Shown one piece after another: positions 52,019 through 61,384 of a DNA stretch of 64,000 nt. The translations under genes were made by a program, and so were the position numbers. The stretch spans positions 124,001 through 188,000 of the forward strand of contig NZ_JAEHHL010000006.1 in NCBI RefSeq assembly GCF_016623495.1. Reading direction: 5' to 3'. Every line of letters begins with the position of its first letter. The first letter of the stretch is position 1. The notes beneath the pieces were generated by a model. It was not told the origin of the DNA, did no database searches, and worked only from the letters and a program-made list of their open reading frames with translations. The DNA is from Thermohalobaculum xanthum (GTDB lineage: Bacteria; Pseudomonadota; Alphaproteobacteria; Rhodobacterales; Rhodobacteraceae).

Positions 52019-54589
52019 TCAGTTCTCGTCGCCGTCATCCCCCAGCGGCGCATCCTCGGTCGGCTTGGCGGCCTTCGGCCTGGCCCGCTTCGTGTCGCTT
52101 CTGGCTGCAGGAGACGGCTCGACGAGGGCCCGCGTCAGGCCGCGATCGGCGAGCGCAAGCTGCGCCGGCGGGGCCGAGCCGTCCCGGTTCTCGCCAAACC
52201 AGATGGTCATGTGCGGGAAGGGGATCTCGACACCCGCCTGGTCGAAGCGCTTCTTGACCGCCTCGTTGTAGGCGCGGCCCATCGACCACTGATCGCCCGG
52301 ACGGGTCTTGATCCGTGCACGCAGCACCACGGCCGAGTCGCCAAGCTGCTGGACGCCGAACCATTCGAGATCGCCAAGGATCTTGTTGCCCTGCTCGGGA
52401 TCCGAGCGCAGCGTCTCGAACGCCTCGATCATCAGCGCCTTGGCCTCGTCGATGTCCTCGCGATAGGCGATGCCGATATCGGCGACGTGGTAGGAGAAGC
52501 CCCGCATGTAGTTCGAGACCGCGTCGACCGAGCTGAACGGGATGATGTGGAAGACCCCGTGGACGTCGCGCAGGCTGACCGAGCGGATGGTCAGCTTCTC
52601 GACCGTGCCGGTCGTGCCCGCCAGGGTCACGACGTCGCCCACATTGATGGCGCTCTCGAACTGGATGAAGATGCCGGTGATGATGTCCTGCACCATCTTC
52701 TGCGCGCCGAAGCCGATCGCGAGGCCCAGCACACCGGCCGATGCGATGAGCGGCGCGATGTCGATGCCGATGTCGGAGAGCACGAACATCAGCGTGAAAA
52801 CCGCGATCGCGATCGTCGCGGCGTTGCGCAGGAGCGACAGCAGCGTCTGCTCGCGCGAGGTGACCCGGCGTCCACGCCGCGGTGTCATGCGATAGTCGAC
52901 CCAGCTGGTGAGGGCGAGCCAGACCGCGAAGCCGGCCAGGACGATCACGCTGGCCGAGATCAGGGTCTCGGCAATGTCGACGCCGAACGAGCCTTCCAGC
53001 CATGCCTCGAGGTCAGCCACGCCCATGGTGTGCAGTGAGAACGCGACCACCATCACCATCATCACGAAACGCACGACGTTCAGGAAGGCGGGCACGAAGG
53101 TATTGATCCGCCGCTCGAGCAGGGGGAGCCGCTCATTCACTCCCGAGGGCAGTTTCAGGCCTCTCGCGCTGATCCTGCCGAGCACGGCCATCACGAATGC
53201 GCCGAGCGCGGCGGCGGCGGCGATCTTCGCCGTGGCGACGAGCATCGGCCCGACATTGCCCGACTGCCGAACCGCTGCCGAGAACAGGGTGAGCAGATAG
53301 ATAACCACGGCGATATGCCAGTAGCGCGCCGCATGGGCGATGATTGTGAGCGTGACGTCGCCGCCGCTCTCCTCGGCGCGCTTCTCGTAATACTCGCGCG
53401 GCACGCGACGGTTTCTGATCACCAGCGCCATCGCACTGAGCAGGAAGATCGCGTAGACCACGACCGCGACCGCCCGGCCGGTGAAGATGTTCACGGTCTC
53501 GTTGACCAGTGGCACGACAAGCAGCAGGCCGTAGCCGAGGAACGCGATCAGCAGCCCCCCCCAGCGCATCCAGTAATGCGCGGTCGCGCTGCCCATCGGG
53601 GCAATGCGCAAACCTTCGACCTTGGGTGAAAGGATGGCGCGCAGGACGACGCAGCCGAGCCCCACCATGATGAAGGAGTTGAGGAAGAGCGCCTGGTGCA
53701 GCTCGATGTCGAGCCGCTGCCCCAGATAGGCGATGGTCGTAAATGCGCCCGTCGCGGCCGAGACGATGAGTGCAATCGCATCAACGACCAGTGCCGCGGC
53801 GTCGGTCACGACGCGCCTCAGCGGGCCGGTGCGGCTCGCTATGGCGCCCAGGCGCCTCCGACACCACTGGACCGGGCCCCAGAGAATCGCGCGGATACCG
53901 GTCGCGATCGCCAGCGCGATCCCGACGGCTTCCATCGCGGACAGGAGTTCGTCGACATTCGTGTTGGCCAGCCCCGACAGGCGGCGCTGCGTGGCGCGCA
54001 GCCCGCGATACACCTCCTGCGCCCTCGCCATCACGCTCGTCATGGCCTCATGCGTGACCTCGGCAATCCGGCGCCCGATCGGAGGGTCTTCGGCGCTGGC
54101 GTCGCTTTTTCCGCGGTTCACGGCCGGTCTTTGCGAAGGCCCTCCAGTCGGTGTTGCAGGGGCATCGGCGGCGGCGGATGTAGGCGCGGAGCCATCGGTC
54201 TCGCCCGCCAGGCGCTCAAGTTCGGCGATCAGCCGGTCACGGGCCGTTGCATCGCGCAGGATCGCGATGAGCGCGCGGGCCTCGGAAATGACGGACTCAG
54301 CCGAGGCGGGCGCGCTCTCGGGCGTCGTTCCTGTCGCAGGTGCCGCCTGGCCGGGCTCGTTTGCCTGTGCATTGGATGTCGAGGACGGATCCTGCTGCAC
54401 CCGCGCACCCTCGGGGATCTCTGGCTCGCGGACAGGCGCTTCGACTTGCGGTGCGGCAATCTGCGGGGCGGCTGGAGACGCCGAAAGCACCGCGAGGCCC
54501 AGGAATATGAACGGGATCAGCCCGGGCATCGAGCCCAGTCGTGCAATGGTGTTCATGAAAACTCGTGCCGTCTGCTTCAGGAAGGGCAT
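52019..54589 (-). CDS. Large MscS-family mechanosensitive channel (MscK/YbdG-like, extended)
   Basis: About 856 residues from the ATG at 54589; open to 54676, with a further ATG at 54556. A signal-like helix (GLIPFIFLGLAVLSASPAA) is followed by a Pro/Ala/Thr-rich periplasmic stretch with a helical segment (about 100-240), then about ten membrane helices. The MscS core near residues 620-780 shows the pore helix SAGVLGLAIGFGAQKMVQDI and the beta domain INVGDVVTLAGTTGTVEKL. The tail is charged (DTKRARPKAAKPTEDAPLGD). It releases solutes on hypo-osmotic shock. It converges with nrdJ. Confidence 0.85.
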   Translation of the reverse strand: MPFLKQTARVFMNTIARLGSMPGLIPFIFLGLAVLSASPAAPQIAAPQVEAPVREPEIPEGARVQQDPSSTSNAQANEPGQAAPATGTTPESAPASAESVISEARALIAILRDATARDRLIAELERLAGETDGSAPTSAAADAPATPTGGPSQRPAVNRGKSDASAEDPPIGRRIAEVTHEAMTSVMARAQEVYRGLRATQRRLSGLANTNVDELLSAMEAVGIALAIATGIRAILWGPVQWCRRRLGAIASRTGPLRRVVTDAAALVVDAIALIVSAATGAFTTIAYLGQRLDIELHQALFLNSFIMVGLGCVVLRAILSPKVEGLRIAPMGSATAHYWMRWGGLLIAFLGYGLLLVVPLVNETVNIFTGRAVAVVVYAIFLLSAMALVIRNRRVPREYYEKRAEESGGDVTLTIIAHAARYWHIAVVIYLLTLFSAAVRQSGNVGPMLVATAKIAAAAALGAFVMAVLGRISARGLKLPSGVNERLPLLERRINTFVPAFLNVVRFVMMVMVVAFSLHTMGVADLEAWLEGSFGVDIAETLISASVIVLAGFAVWLALTSWVDYRMTPRRGRRVTSREQTLLSLLRNAATIAIAVFTLMFVLSDIGIDIAPLIASAGVLGLAIGFGAQKMVQDIITGIFIQFESAINVGDVVTLAGTTGTVEKLTIRSVSLRDVHGVFHIIPFSSVDAVSNYMRGFSYHVADIGIAYREDIDEAKALMIEAFETLRSDPEQGNKILGDLEWFGVQQLGDSAVVLRARIKTRPGDQWSMGRAYNEAVKKRFDQAGVEIPFPHMTIWFGENRDGSAPPAQLALADRGLTRALVEPSPAARSDTKRARPKAAKPTEDAPLGDDGDEN

Positions 54590-54768
54590 CCGCAAAGGCT
54601 GACGCTCGATGCGGGTCATACGGTCCGTCGCTGATAGGTCTTCTGGGGTCGGCATGTCAACGAAGGCCCATCCCAAGCTCTTCCACCCGAGCGTTGTAAT
54701 TCTGGTTTGAAACGGCCAGATTTCAAGCGCGCGCCCGATCGTCGGTGCGTTTGAGGGGAGCGCGTCAC

Positions 54769-55788
54769 ATGAATGGTATCGATGGGAATCTCGGCGTTCT
54801 TCAGATCGCCGTCATCGTCCTCGTCATCTTCACGATCATCGTCATCAGCCGCGCCGTGCGCAGCGTGCCGCAGGGCGAGGAATGGACGATCGAGCGCTTC
54901 GGGCGGTATGTCCGCACCCTTGGTCCCGGGTTGCGCTTCCTTTGGCCCGTGATCGAGCGCGTTGGCCGCCGCATGAACATGATGGAGACGGTCCTCGACA
55001 TCGAGGGACAGGAAGTCATCACCCGCGACAACGCGATGGTTCATGCCGATGCCGTCGCATTCTACCAGGTGATCGAAGCGAGCATGGCGGCCTACGAGGT
55101 CCGCGACCTCGAGAACGCGCTCCAGAACCTCGCGATGACAAATATCCGCTCGGTGATCGGTGCGATGGATCTCGACGATGTGCTGTCGAATCGCGACGTG
55201 ATCAACTCGAAGCTCCTGGGCATCATCGACGACGCCGCCCATCCCTGGGGCGTGAAGGTGACGCGGGTCGAGATCAAGGATCTGTCGCCGCCCGCGGACA
55301 TCGTGGCCGCGATGGGACGGCAGATGAAGGCCGAGCGCGACAAGCGCGCCGACGTCCTCCAGGCCGAGGGGCAGAAGCAGTCCGCTATCCTCAAGGCGGA
55401 AGGCGTGCGCGAGAGCCAGGTCCGCGAGGCGGAAGGCCGGCGCGAAGCCGCGTTCCTCGACGCGGAAGCGCGCGAACGCCTCGCCCAGGCGGAAGCGAAA
55501 GCCACCGAGATGGTCAGCCTCGCGATCTCCGAGGGTGACATCCAGGCGGTAAACTACTTCGTTGCCACGAAGTACACCGAGGCGCTGCGCGACATCGCCG
55601 CAAGCCCCAGTTCCCGCGTCGTGATCGTGCCGATCGAAGCCGGCGGCATCGCCGGAGCGGTCGCCGGAATCGCGGAACTGACGCGGACGATCGGGCAGCC
55701 CGTCAAGCGCGACGCGCGGGGCGCGGGCACGACGGATGGTGGCGACGGCGCTCCGGATCCCGGGGCTCGTCCGTGGGGAGGCAGCTGA
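54769..55788 (+). CDS. SPFH/stomatin-family membrane protease-associated protein (QmcA-like)
   Basis: 339 residues. One N-terminal helix (LQIAVIVLVIFTIIVIS) is followed by the SPFH domain (RSVPQGEEWTIERFGRYVRT to about 210), then a long Ala/Glu/Arg coiled coil (about 205-265) and a Gly-rich tail. Such proteins oligomerise in the membrane and scaffold proteases. It starts a two-gene operon: the NfeD-like partner's ATG overlaps this stop, the classic stomatin-NfeD pair. The ATG at 54769 is chosen over the one at 54745 because it places the helix close to the N-terminus. Confidence 0.9.
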   Translation: MNGIDGNLGVLQIAVIVLVIFTIIVISRAVRSVPQGEEWTIERFGRYVRTLGPGLRFLWPVIERVGRRMNMMETVLDIEGQEVITRDNAMVHADAVAFYQVIEASMAAYEVRDLENALQNLAMTNIRSVIGAMDLDDVLSNRDVINSKLLGIIDDAAHPWGVKVTRVEIKDLSPPADIVAAMGRQMKAERDKRADVLQAEGQKQSAILKAEGVRESQVREAEGRREAAFLDAEARERLAQAEAKATEMVSLAISEGDIQAVNYFVATKYTEALRDIAASPSSRVVIVPIEAGGIAGAVAGIAELTRTIGQPVKRDARGAGTTDGGDGAPDPGARPWGGS

Positions 55789-56279
55789 TGCCCGCCATCG
55801 ACCTCTTCGGTTTCCTCGACGGCACTTCGGCCTGGTGGTGGGTGGCGCTCGCCCTTGCCTTGGGCGCGGTGGAGGTCGTGACCTTCACCTATTTCCTGCT
55901 CTGGCTTTCATTCGCGGCGCTCACGGTCGGCGGGCTTCTCTTCCTCGCCCCGGAGACCACCGGCACGACGCAGGTCCTGACCTTCGCGCTCTCGGCGCTT
56001 GTCTACACGGTGGCGGGCTGGGCATGGCTGCGTGCGCGGCGCTCGGGCGGCGCAGCGGACGGGGGAAACCTCAATCGCCGTGCCGCGCAGCTCGTGGGGC
56101 GCGTCGGCGTCGTCGCGGGCCCGTTTCGCGCAGGGGTCGGCACGATCGAGATCGATGGCGTCGGGTGGCGTGCGCGACTTTCCGGGAATCTCGACCGGGA
56201 CGCGCAGCCCGGACCGGGCAGTCTGATGCGCGTTCTCGCGGCCGAGGGCACTACGCTTCTGGTCGACATCGCGGGTTGA
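55788..56279 (+). CDS. NfeD-family short membrane protein
   Basis: 163 residues. Three membrane helices are followed by an OB-fold domain (LVGRVGVVAGPFRAGVGTIEI to TTLLVDIAG). It lacks the ClpP-like protease domain, so it is the short NfeD1b form, which works with the adjacent SPFH protein. The start overlaps the SPFH stop (TGATG) and GGGGAGG lies six bases upstream. Confidence 0.88.
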   Translation: MPAIDLFGFLDGTSAWWWVALALALGAVEVVTFTYFLLWLSFAALTVGGLLFLAPETTGTTQVLTFALSALVYTVAGWAWLRARRSGGAADGGNLNRRAAQLVGRVGVVAGPFRAGVGTIEIDGVGWRARLSGNLDRDAQPGPGSLMRVLAAEGTTLLVDIAG

Positions 56280-56417
56280 GTCGCACGCAGGATTGATCAG
56301 GTCGCCTCGCAACGGGGCTTGCCGAATTTTAATACTTTGTTAAGAATACTGTCTAAAGGCCCGCAGAAATTGGAGAACCTCCACTTTTCCGCAGGCTTTG
56401 GTCAGAGGGTGCAGATT

Positions 56418-57554
56418 ATGATGGGTCAGTTTGCCGGTTTATCCGCGCGCGTCGCCGCGTTGGGTATTGCAACCGTGCTGTGGAGCGCTGGCGAGGCGCC
56501 GGCGCAGGGCAGGGGCCCTATCGCCTGCGGCTCGTTCTACACCGTGGTCCGCGGCGATACGCTGCACGCCATAGCCTCGCGGGCGTATCCGCGACCCGAT
56601 TACATGGCGATCTACCGCGCGAACCGCGGCTTCATGCCCTCTCCGGCCGAGGTCGAGATCGGGGATCAGCTCCTGATCCCATGCCTCGATGGCAGCGGGT
56701 TCCAGACGCGGGACGAGGCGCTTGCCGGTCTGGCGCCGCAAGGGGCCGCAAACGCCGCGGGCGAGACCGCTTCGACCGGTCAGGCACAAGGCGCACAGAC
56801 CGAGCCGGTGGCGGGCCAGTCCCCGACCGCGCGCATCATCGTGGTCTCGGAAGCCGCGCCCTATGCGGGCAAACGCCTGCCCGAAGGCGGCATGGTGACC
56901 GAGCTTGTCACCCGCGCCATGCTTCGTGCGCCTTCGCTGGTCGATTACGAGGTGTATTTCGACGAGACCGAGGTCGATCCGGTCGACGCGCTCGCAGCAG
57001 GCACGTTCGATCTTGGCTTCCCGATCGCCCGGCCGGATTGCGGGAACGCCCCCGCGCTGGGCGCGCGGCAGCGGCGGCTTTGCGAAGGGTTCATCTTCTC
57101 GGAGCCCTTCGCCGAGGTCGAGACACGCTTCTACGTGGCGGCTGGTGACCCGCTGGCGGCATCGACGGATCTCTCTGCAGTGTCAGGCAAGCGCGTATGC
57201 CGGGCGACGGGCCGCTTCCCGGGGGACGTGCCCGACGTCGAAGGCATCGAGGTGCTGCGCGAGGCCCATACCCGCGACTGCTTTGCCCTGCTCGCGTCTG
57301 GCGGAACCGACCTGGTGTCGGCGAGCGGTCCGGGACTTGACGCGCTGATGCCGCATCTGGGCGCCGACGGTGCGGCCGTCGAGGCGACTGGACTTCGCAG
57401 CCGTCGAACGATCCATGTCATCGCGCCGAAGGACAACCCGCGCGGGCAGACCTTTCTGCTGACGCTGAACCGCGGGCTCGAAGCGACGCGCCAGTCCGGC
57501 GAATGGTCCGAGGTCGTGGGCAACCACCTCGCGCTCGAGGCAAACACGATCTGA
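56418..57554 (+). CDS. LysM domain fused to a periplasmic solute-binding-like domain
   Basis: 378 residues from the ATG at 56418, preceded by GAGGG. Signal peptide to about residue 30 (VAALGIATVLWSAGEAPAQ). A LysM domain covers about 40-92 (FYTVVRGDTLHAIASRAYPR, YRANRGFMPSP, GDQLLIPC). After an Ala/Gln-rich linker, a type II periplasmic-binding fold runs from about 135 to the end (ARIIVVSEAAPYAGKRLPEGG, GTFDLGFPIARPD, LLASGGTDLVSASG). The combination ties ligand sensing to peptidoglycan. The preceding DNA (56319-56410) is AT-rich and likely holds the promoter. Confidence 0.75.
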   Translation: MMGQFAGLSARVAALGIATVLWSAGEAPAQGRGPIACGSFYTVVRGDTLHAIASRAYPRPDYMAIYRANRGFMPSPAEVEIGDQLLIPCLDGSGFQTRDEALAGLAPQGAANAAGETASTGQAQGAQTEPVAGQSPTARIIVVSEAAPYAGKRLPEGGMVTELVTRAMLRAPSLVDYEVYFDETEVDPVDALAAGTFDLGFPIARPDCGNAPALGARQRRLCEGFIFSEPFAEVETRFYVAAGDPLAASTDLSAVSGKRVCRATGRFPGDVPDVEGIEVLREAHTRDCFALLASGGTDLVSASGPGLDALMPHLGADGAAVEATGLRSRRTIHVIAPKDNPRGQTFLLTLNRGLEATRQSGEWSEVVGNHLALEANTI

Positions 57555-57570
57555 GCGGAGCCGGGGGCGG

Positions 57571-58164
57571 TCAGGACGCCTGATGCGCCTGTGCTCGGGC
57601 GCCGGCTCCATCTGGCGTGTCGGGGTCGCCGGAGATCTCGCGGACGCGGTGATCGAGTTCCTCGAGCGTGCTGTCCTCGACACCCAATTCGATGAGGTGG
57701 GCCACCGTGTTGTGGAGATAGTCCCGGTTGGTTCCCGCGGGACCGGCGGCACGCGAGATGATTCTTGCCTGCTCGTCGAGGCTGAGGCCGCCGCAATACT
57801 GGGGATGGGTCCGGTCGAGGATGTAGCAGATCGCGTCCACCGGGTCGCCGTCATCAAGCGTCACCGGATGGAGCACCTCGAAATAGCTCCGCGTGACCAG
57901 CTCCCGCTCGGCGAGGTAGGTGCGTACCGCCTCGGCACGCGTCGGGCAGACCCGGAAGGCCATGCCGGTGCAGACGGCGTTCGGATCCCAGTCGAGGCCG
58001 AGGACGAGGCCCGGCGCCTCGGGTGTCCCGCGGTACCGCACCGATCGCAGGGCGAAGGCACGCCGATAGCCGCGCAGCCGCGCCATGCGGCGGTCGAGAT
58101 ACTCGAAACCGGGCCGCCACATCAGCGAGCCGTAGCCAAACACCCAGAATCCGCCGTCAGTCAT
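57571..58164 (-). CDS. chaC: Gamma-glutamylcyclotransferase, ChaC type
   Basis: 197 residues from the ATG at 58164. The substrate loop FGYGSLMWRPGFEY is at about 8-21, and the late conserved block GYRRAFALRSVRYRGTPE matches ChaC. It degrades glutathione to 5-oxoproline and Cys-Gly in the cytoplasm. It converges with the LysM-type gene and is divergent from the DUF2125 gene (64 bases). Confidence 0.9.
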   Translation of the reverse strand: MTDGGFWVFGYGSLMWRPGFEYLDRRMARLRGYRRAFALRSVRYRGTPEAPGLVLGLDWDPNAVCTGMAFRVCPTRAEAVRTYLAERELVTRSYFEVLHPVTLDDGDPVDAICYILDRTHPQYCGGLSLDEQARIISRAAGPAGTNRDYLHNTVAHLIELGVEDSTLEELDHRVREISGDPDTPDGAGARAQAHQAS

Positions 58165-58228
58165 GGTGTTGCCACCCTCCATCGCATCTGAGGTATAACC
58201 CTCGCCGGTTCCGTGCAAGGAGAGGCCG

Positions 58229-59248
58229 ATGATCCGCCTTCTGAAGGCCGCAAGCGTTCTGTTCGCGATCGCAGCCGCTGGCTGGGTCGCGTGGTGGGTG
58301 GTTGCTGCCAACGGTCAGGAGGCGGCGCTGGAGGGCTGGTTCCAGGGCCGGGCCGCGGAAGGGTGGCAGGCCGAGACGAGCGCCATCGAGACAGGGGGGT
58401 TCCCGAGCCGTTTCACCACGCGCATCGCCAAGCTTGCTCTGGCGGATCCGGATGCGGGCTGGGCCTGGAGCGCGCCCGAACTGGTCCTCGACCGGCCGGC
58501 AACGGATCCGACGCATGTCACGGCTGTCTTAGCCCCCAGCCAGACCCTGGCCGTCCCCGGCGAGCGCGCCGCGATCGAGAGCAGCGAAATGACGGCGGTT
58601 CTCGCGCTCTTCCCGGGGCTCGATCTGCAGTTGCGGGAAGGCTCGATTGTCGCGCGCGACCTTGCGGTCGTAGGGCAGTCGGGTTGGCGCGCGGGGGCCA
58701 AGCTGGTCGATGCCGGCCTTCGCCGCCGAACGATCGAGGGCGAGCCCCCCGAGACGCACCAGTTGGAACTCACGGCCCAATCCGTGCTGTTGCCTGATAC
58801 GCTCATGAAGCAGATCGACCCCACCGGGCTGCTCAAGCCCGAGGTCACGGCGCTCCGCCTCGATGCCCTGTTCGTGCCCGATCGGCAGCTCGACCGGCAT
58901 GTCATCGAGGACGGGCATCTGGGCGTACGCACCCTCGTGCTCCGGCGCGCCGAGTTCGACTGGGACGGAATGGGCCTGACCGCGCGCGGGCGCCTCGATG
59001 CGGACGCGCAGGGGCTTGCCGAGGGTGACATCGCGCTCAGCCTCAGCGACTGGCGGCGGCTGCTCGCGCTCGCGCGCACGAGCGGTGCTCTCAACGACGA
59101 GGTCGCGGATGCGGTCGAGGGTGCGCTCGGGCTGGTGGCGTTGTTCAATGGCTCGGACGAGCTCGATGTCACGCTGAGCTTTGGCCGCGGGCGGGCGCGC
59201 ATCGGCCCCGTGCCGATCGGCCCGGCGCCCCGCCTTCTGCCGCCATGA
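58229..59248 (+). CDS. DUF2125 domain protein, membrane-anchored
   Basis: 339 residues. An N-terminal helix (LFAIAAAGWVAWWVVAANG) acts as signal or anchor, and the rest is a beta-rich periplasmic domain of the DUF2125 family common in alphaproteobacteria (WSAPELVLDRPATDP, ARDLAVVGQSGWRAGAKL). No function is known. AGGAGAGG lies directly before the ATG. It converges with the extensin gene across 157 bases, in which I see nothing specific. Confidence 0.8.
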   Translation: MIRLLKAASVLFAIAAAGWVAWWVVAANGQEAALEGWFQGRAAEGWQAETSAIETGGFPSRFTTRIAKLALADPDAGWAWSAPELVLDRPATDPTHVTAVLAPSQTLAVPGERAAIESSEMTAVLALFPGLDLQLREGSIVARDLAVVGQSGWRAGAKLVDAGLRRRTIEGEPPETHQLELTAQSVLLPDTLMKQIDPTGLLKPEVTALRLDALFVPDRQLDRHVIEDGHLGVRTLVLRRAEFDWDGMGLTARGRLDADAQGLAEGDIALSLSDWRRLLALARTSGALNDEVADAVEGALGLVALFNGSDELDVTLSFGRGRARIGPVPIGPAPRLLPP

Positions 59249-59405
59249 AGCGGCAAACGCGAAAAAATCGGTCAATCGAGGAATCTTCGGGAACCGGTTG
59301 CGCCAACTTGCGTTTGAGTGGTGCCGGGCGTCGTGTGTAAGCGCTCGCACTCTCACCCCGGAAGGCGGCGGGCGCCCGGCGAGTCTCCCTCATCCCTGAT
59401 CGGCT

Positions 59406-60446
59406 TCACCGACAGTAGGCGTTGCCCCGGCGGCGCGCGGTGTCGAGGTGGAAGTGGTCGTGGTGATAGCGATCCGCGTCGGGGCCGAGCACGGTCATGA
59501 ACAGTCCGCAGGACTGGCGGTGCACGGCCTTGAGGAATTTTCCCTCGCTCTTTTGCCCCCAGTCTTCCTTGACCGAGATGCGGCGGCCGTCTGCAAGGCG
59601 GAAGCCGCCCACGTCGATCGCTCGACCCACCGCGTGCTCGGAGATGCGCCCGCCCGGCCGGTTGTTCCGAGTCCGGCACGAATAGCTGCCCATGACGTCA
59701 ACCTCGACGATCCGGCTCCCGAGATGCTTCCGGGCGAGCGGCTCGGCGACACCCGTCAGCCAGTGCGCAACGCGCCGTGCAGTCGGGCAGTCGAGTGTCG
59801 CCGGCGTGTCGAACGCGATGCCCGAGACCGAGGTGAGGCGAACGGGCAGGGTAACGCCGCACGGAGCGCCATAATCCCCGATCGCCGGGATCACGGAGCC
59901 TGCGAGGCGGGGATCTCGGCAGACGAACTGGTCGGGCTGCGGGCCGCGGCTGTCGTCGGGCAGCCGAGCGGGTACGACCGCTGCTGGTTCGAGCGCGACG
60001 AACTTCACCGCGTCCGTCGCAGCCTCGGGGCGCGCTCGCGGTCGCATCACCCCTGCGCCGGGACGCGGCGGCGGGAGCGGAGAAGCGAGCTGATCAGGCG
60101 TGCCGTCGTTGCCTGTGGCTGGCCTTTGCTCGACGCGCTGCGTTGGCGGAGGGGAGACTGGCGTCCTTGCCTCGGCAAGGCCGGCTGCGACGCGCGGCGG
60201 GATGGCGTAGGGAGGTCGGTCGGAGGTCGCCGGGGCAAGCGGGCTGTCGCTTGCCTCGTCCTCGGGTCCGAACGGTGCCGTCGGCTCGACACGATCGACC
60301 GTCTCCGCGGCGTCGGATGATGGTGCCGGCGCCGGCGTCACGATTTCCAAGGCTTCGCCTGGAATTGCCGGGCGGGCGGGCGGTAACGGCGCAGCGGCGA
60401 GCGCCCAGAGGGCGAGGACCATCGCTGAGGTCCCCATCGCCGCCAT
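59406..60446 (-). CDS. Extensin-family protein (D,D-carboxypeptidase-like fold)
   Basis: 346 residues. Signal helix at 1-20 (SAMVLALWALAAAPLPPA), then a proline-rich linker to about 160. The C-terminal extensin-like domain has CRDPRLAG, PATLDCPTARRVAHWL, GSYSCRTRN, the SEHAVGRAIDVGGF motif (His, Asp) and HHDHFHLDT, a zinc-peptidase-like arrangement. It is likely periplasmic, acting on the cell wall. The start overlaps the tyrA stop (TAATG), so it is the third gene of the hisC-tyrA operon. Confidence 0.87.
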   Translation of the reverse strand: MAAMGTSAMVLALWALAAAPLPPARPAIPGEALEIVTPAPAPSSDAAETVDRVEPTAPFGPEDEASDSPLAPATSDRPPYAIPPRVAAGLAEARTPVSPPPTQRVEQRPATGNDGTPDQLASPLPPPRPGAGVMRPRARPEAATDAVKFVALEPAAVVPARLPDDSRGPQPDQFVCRDPRLAGSVIPAIGDYGAPCGVTLPVRLTSVSGIAFDTPATLDCPTARRVAHWLTGVAEPLARKHLGSRIVEVDVMGSYSCRTRNNRPGGRISEHAVGRAIDVGGFRLADGRRISVKEDWGQKSEGKFLKAVHRQSCGLFMTVLGPDADRYHHDHFHLDTARRRGNAYCR

Positions 60447-61384
60447 TACCCAGCCCGCCCCTTCTCGGCCTTGTGGATGCGCCCGAAATCGGGGGCGGCG
60501 GTGTCTTGCCCCGCCTCGATGATGCCGCGGCGGATCGCGCGCGTTCGAGTGAAATAGTCGTGGAGGTAGTCGCCATCACCTGTGCGGATCGCGCGTTGCA
60601 CGACGAAGAGCTCCTCGGCGAAGCGGCCAAGGATGTCGAGGACCGCCTCGCGGTTGTTGAGGAAGACGTCGCGCCACATGGTGGGGTCGGATGCCGCGAT
60701 CCGGGTGAAATCGCGAAAGCCGGCTGCCGAGTACCGGATCACCTCGGAATCCGTCACGCGCTGAAGGTCATCGGCGACCCCGACCATGGTGTAGGCGATC
60801 GCATGCGGCACATGGCTGGTGACGGCGAGCACGAGATCGTGGTGCTCGGCGGTCATCTCGTCGGTGCGCGCGCCAAGCGCCTCCCAGTAGGATCGCAAGC
60901 GCCTGGTGGCGTGCGGATCGGCGTCGGGCAGCGGCGTCAGGATGCACCAGCGGCTGTCGAAGAGCTCGGCGAAGCCCGACTCGGGGCCCGAATGCTCGGT
61001 CCCCGCGAGGGGATGCGCCGGGACGAAATGGACATTCGCGGGCAGGTGCGGCGCCATCTGCGCGATCACCGAGGTCTTGACCGAGCCCACATCCGACACG
61101 ATCGCGCCCGCCGCGAGCGAACCCGCGATTTCCGCGGTGACCGCCCCGCAGGCGCCGACCGGAACGCAAACGATGACGAGATCAGCGTCCTCCACCGCCT
61201 CGGCCGGGCTTTCCACCACCTTGTGGCAGAACCCGAGCTTGCGGGCAGTGGCGCGCGTCTGCGCCGAGCGCGCGTATCCCACGATCTCGTCCGCCGCCCC
61301 TGCGCGCCGCGTGGCCCAGGCAATCGACGAGCCGATCAGGCCCAGCCCGATCAGGGCCACACGGCGGAAGTGGGTGCCGCTCAT
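60446..61384 (-). CDS. tyrA: Prephenate/arogenate dehydrogenase
   Basis: 312 residues, full length without a fused chorismate mutase. The NAD motif VALIGLGLIGSSIAWATRR is at about 8-26, and PAHPLAGTEHSGPES marks the substrate site. It produces 4-hydroxyphenylpyruvate or tyrosine. The start overlaps the hisC stop (ATGA). Pairing with hisC, whose product can transaminate aromatic keto acids, is common in this group. Confidence 0.94.
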   Translation of the reverse strand: MSGTHFRRVALIGLGLIGSSIAWATRRAGAADEIVGYARSAQTRATARKLGFCHKVVESPAEAVEDADLVIVCVPVGACGAVTAEIAGSLAAGAIVSDVGSVKTSVIAQMAPHLPANVHFVPAHPLAGTEHSGPESGFAELFDSRWCILTPLPDADPHATRRLRSYWEALGARTDEMTAEHHDLVLAVTSHVPHAIAYTMVGVADDLQRVTDSEVIRYSAAGFRDFTRIAASDPTMWRDVFLNNREAVLDILGRFAEELFVVQRAIRTGDGDYLHDYFTRTRAIRRGIIEAGQDTAAPDFGRIHKAEKGRAG

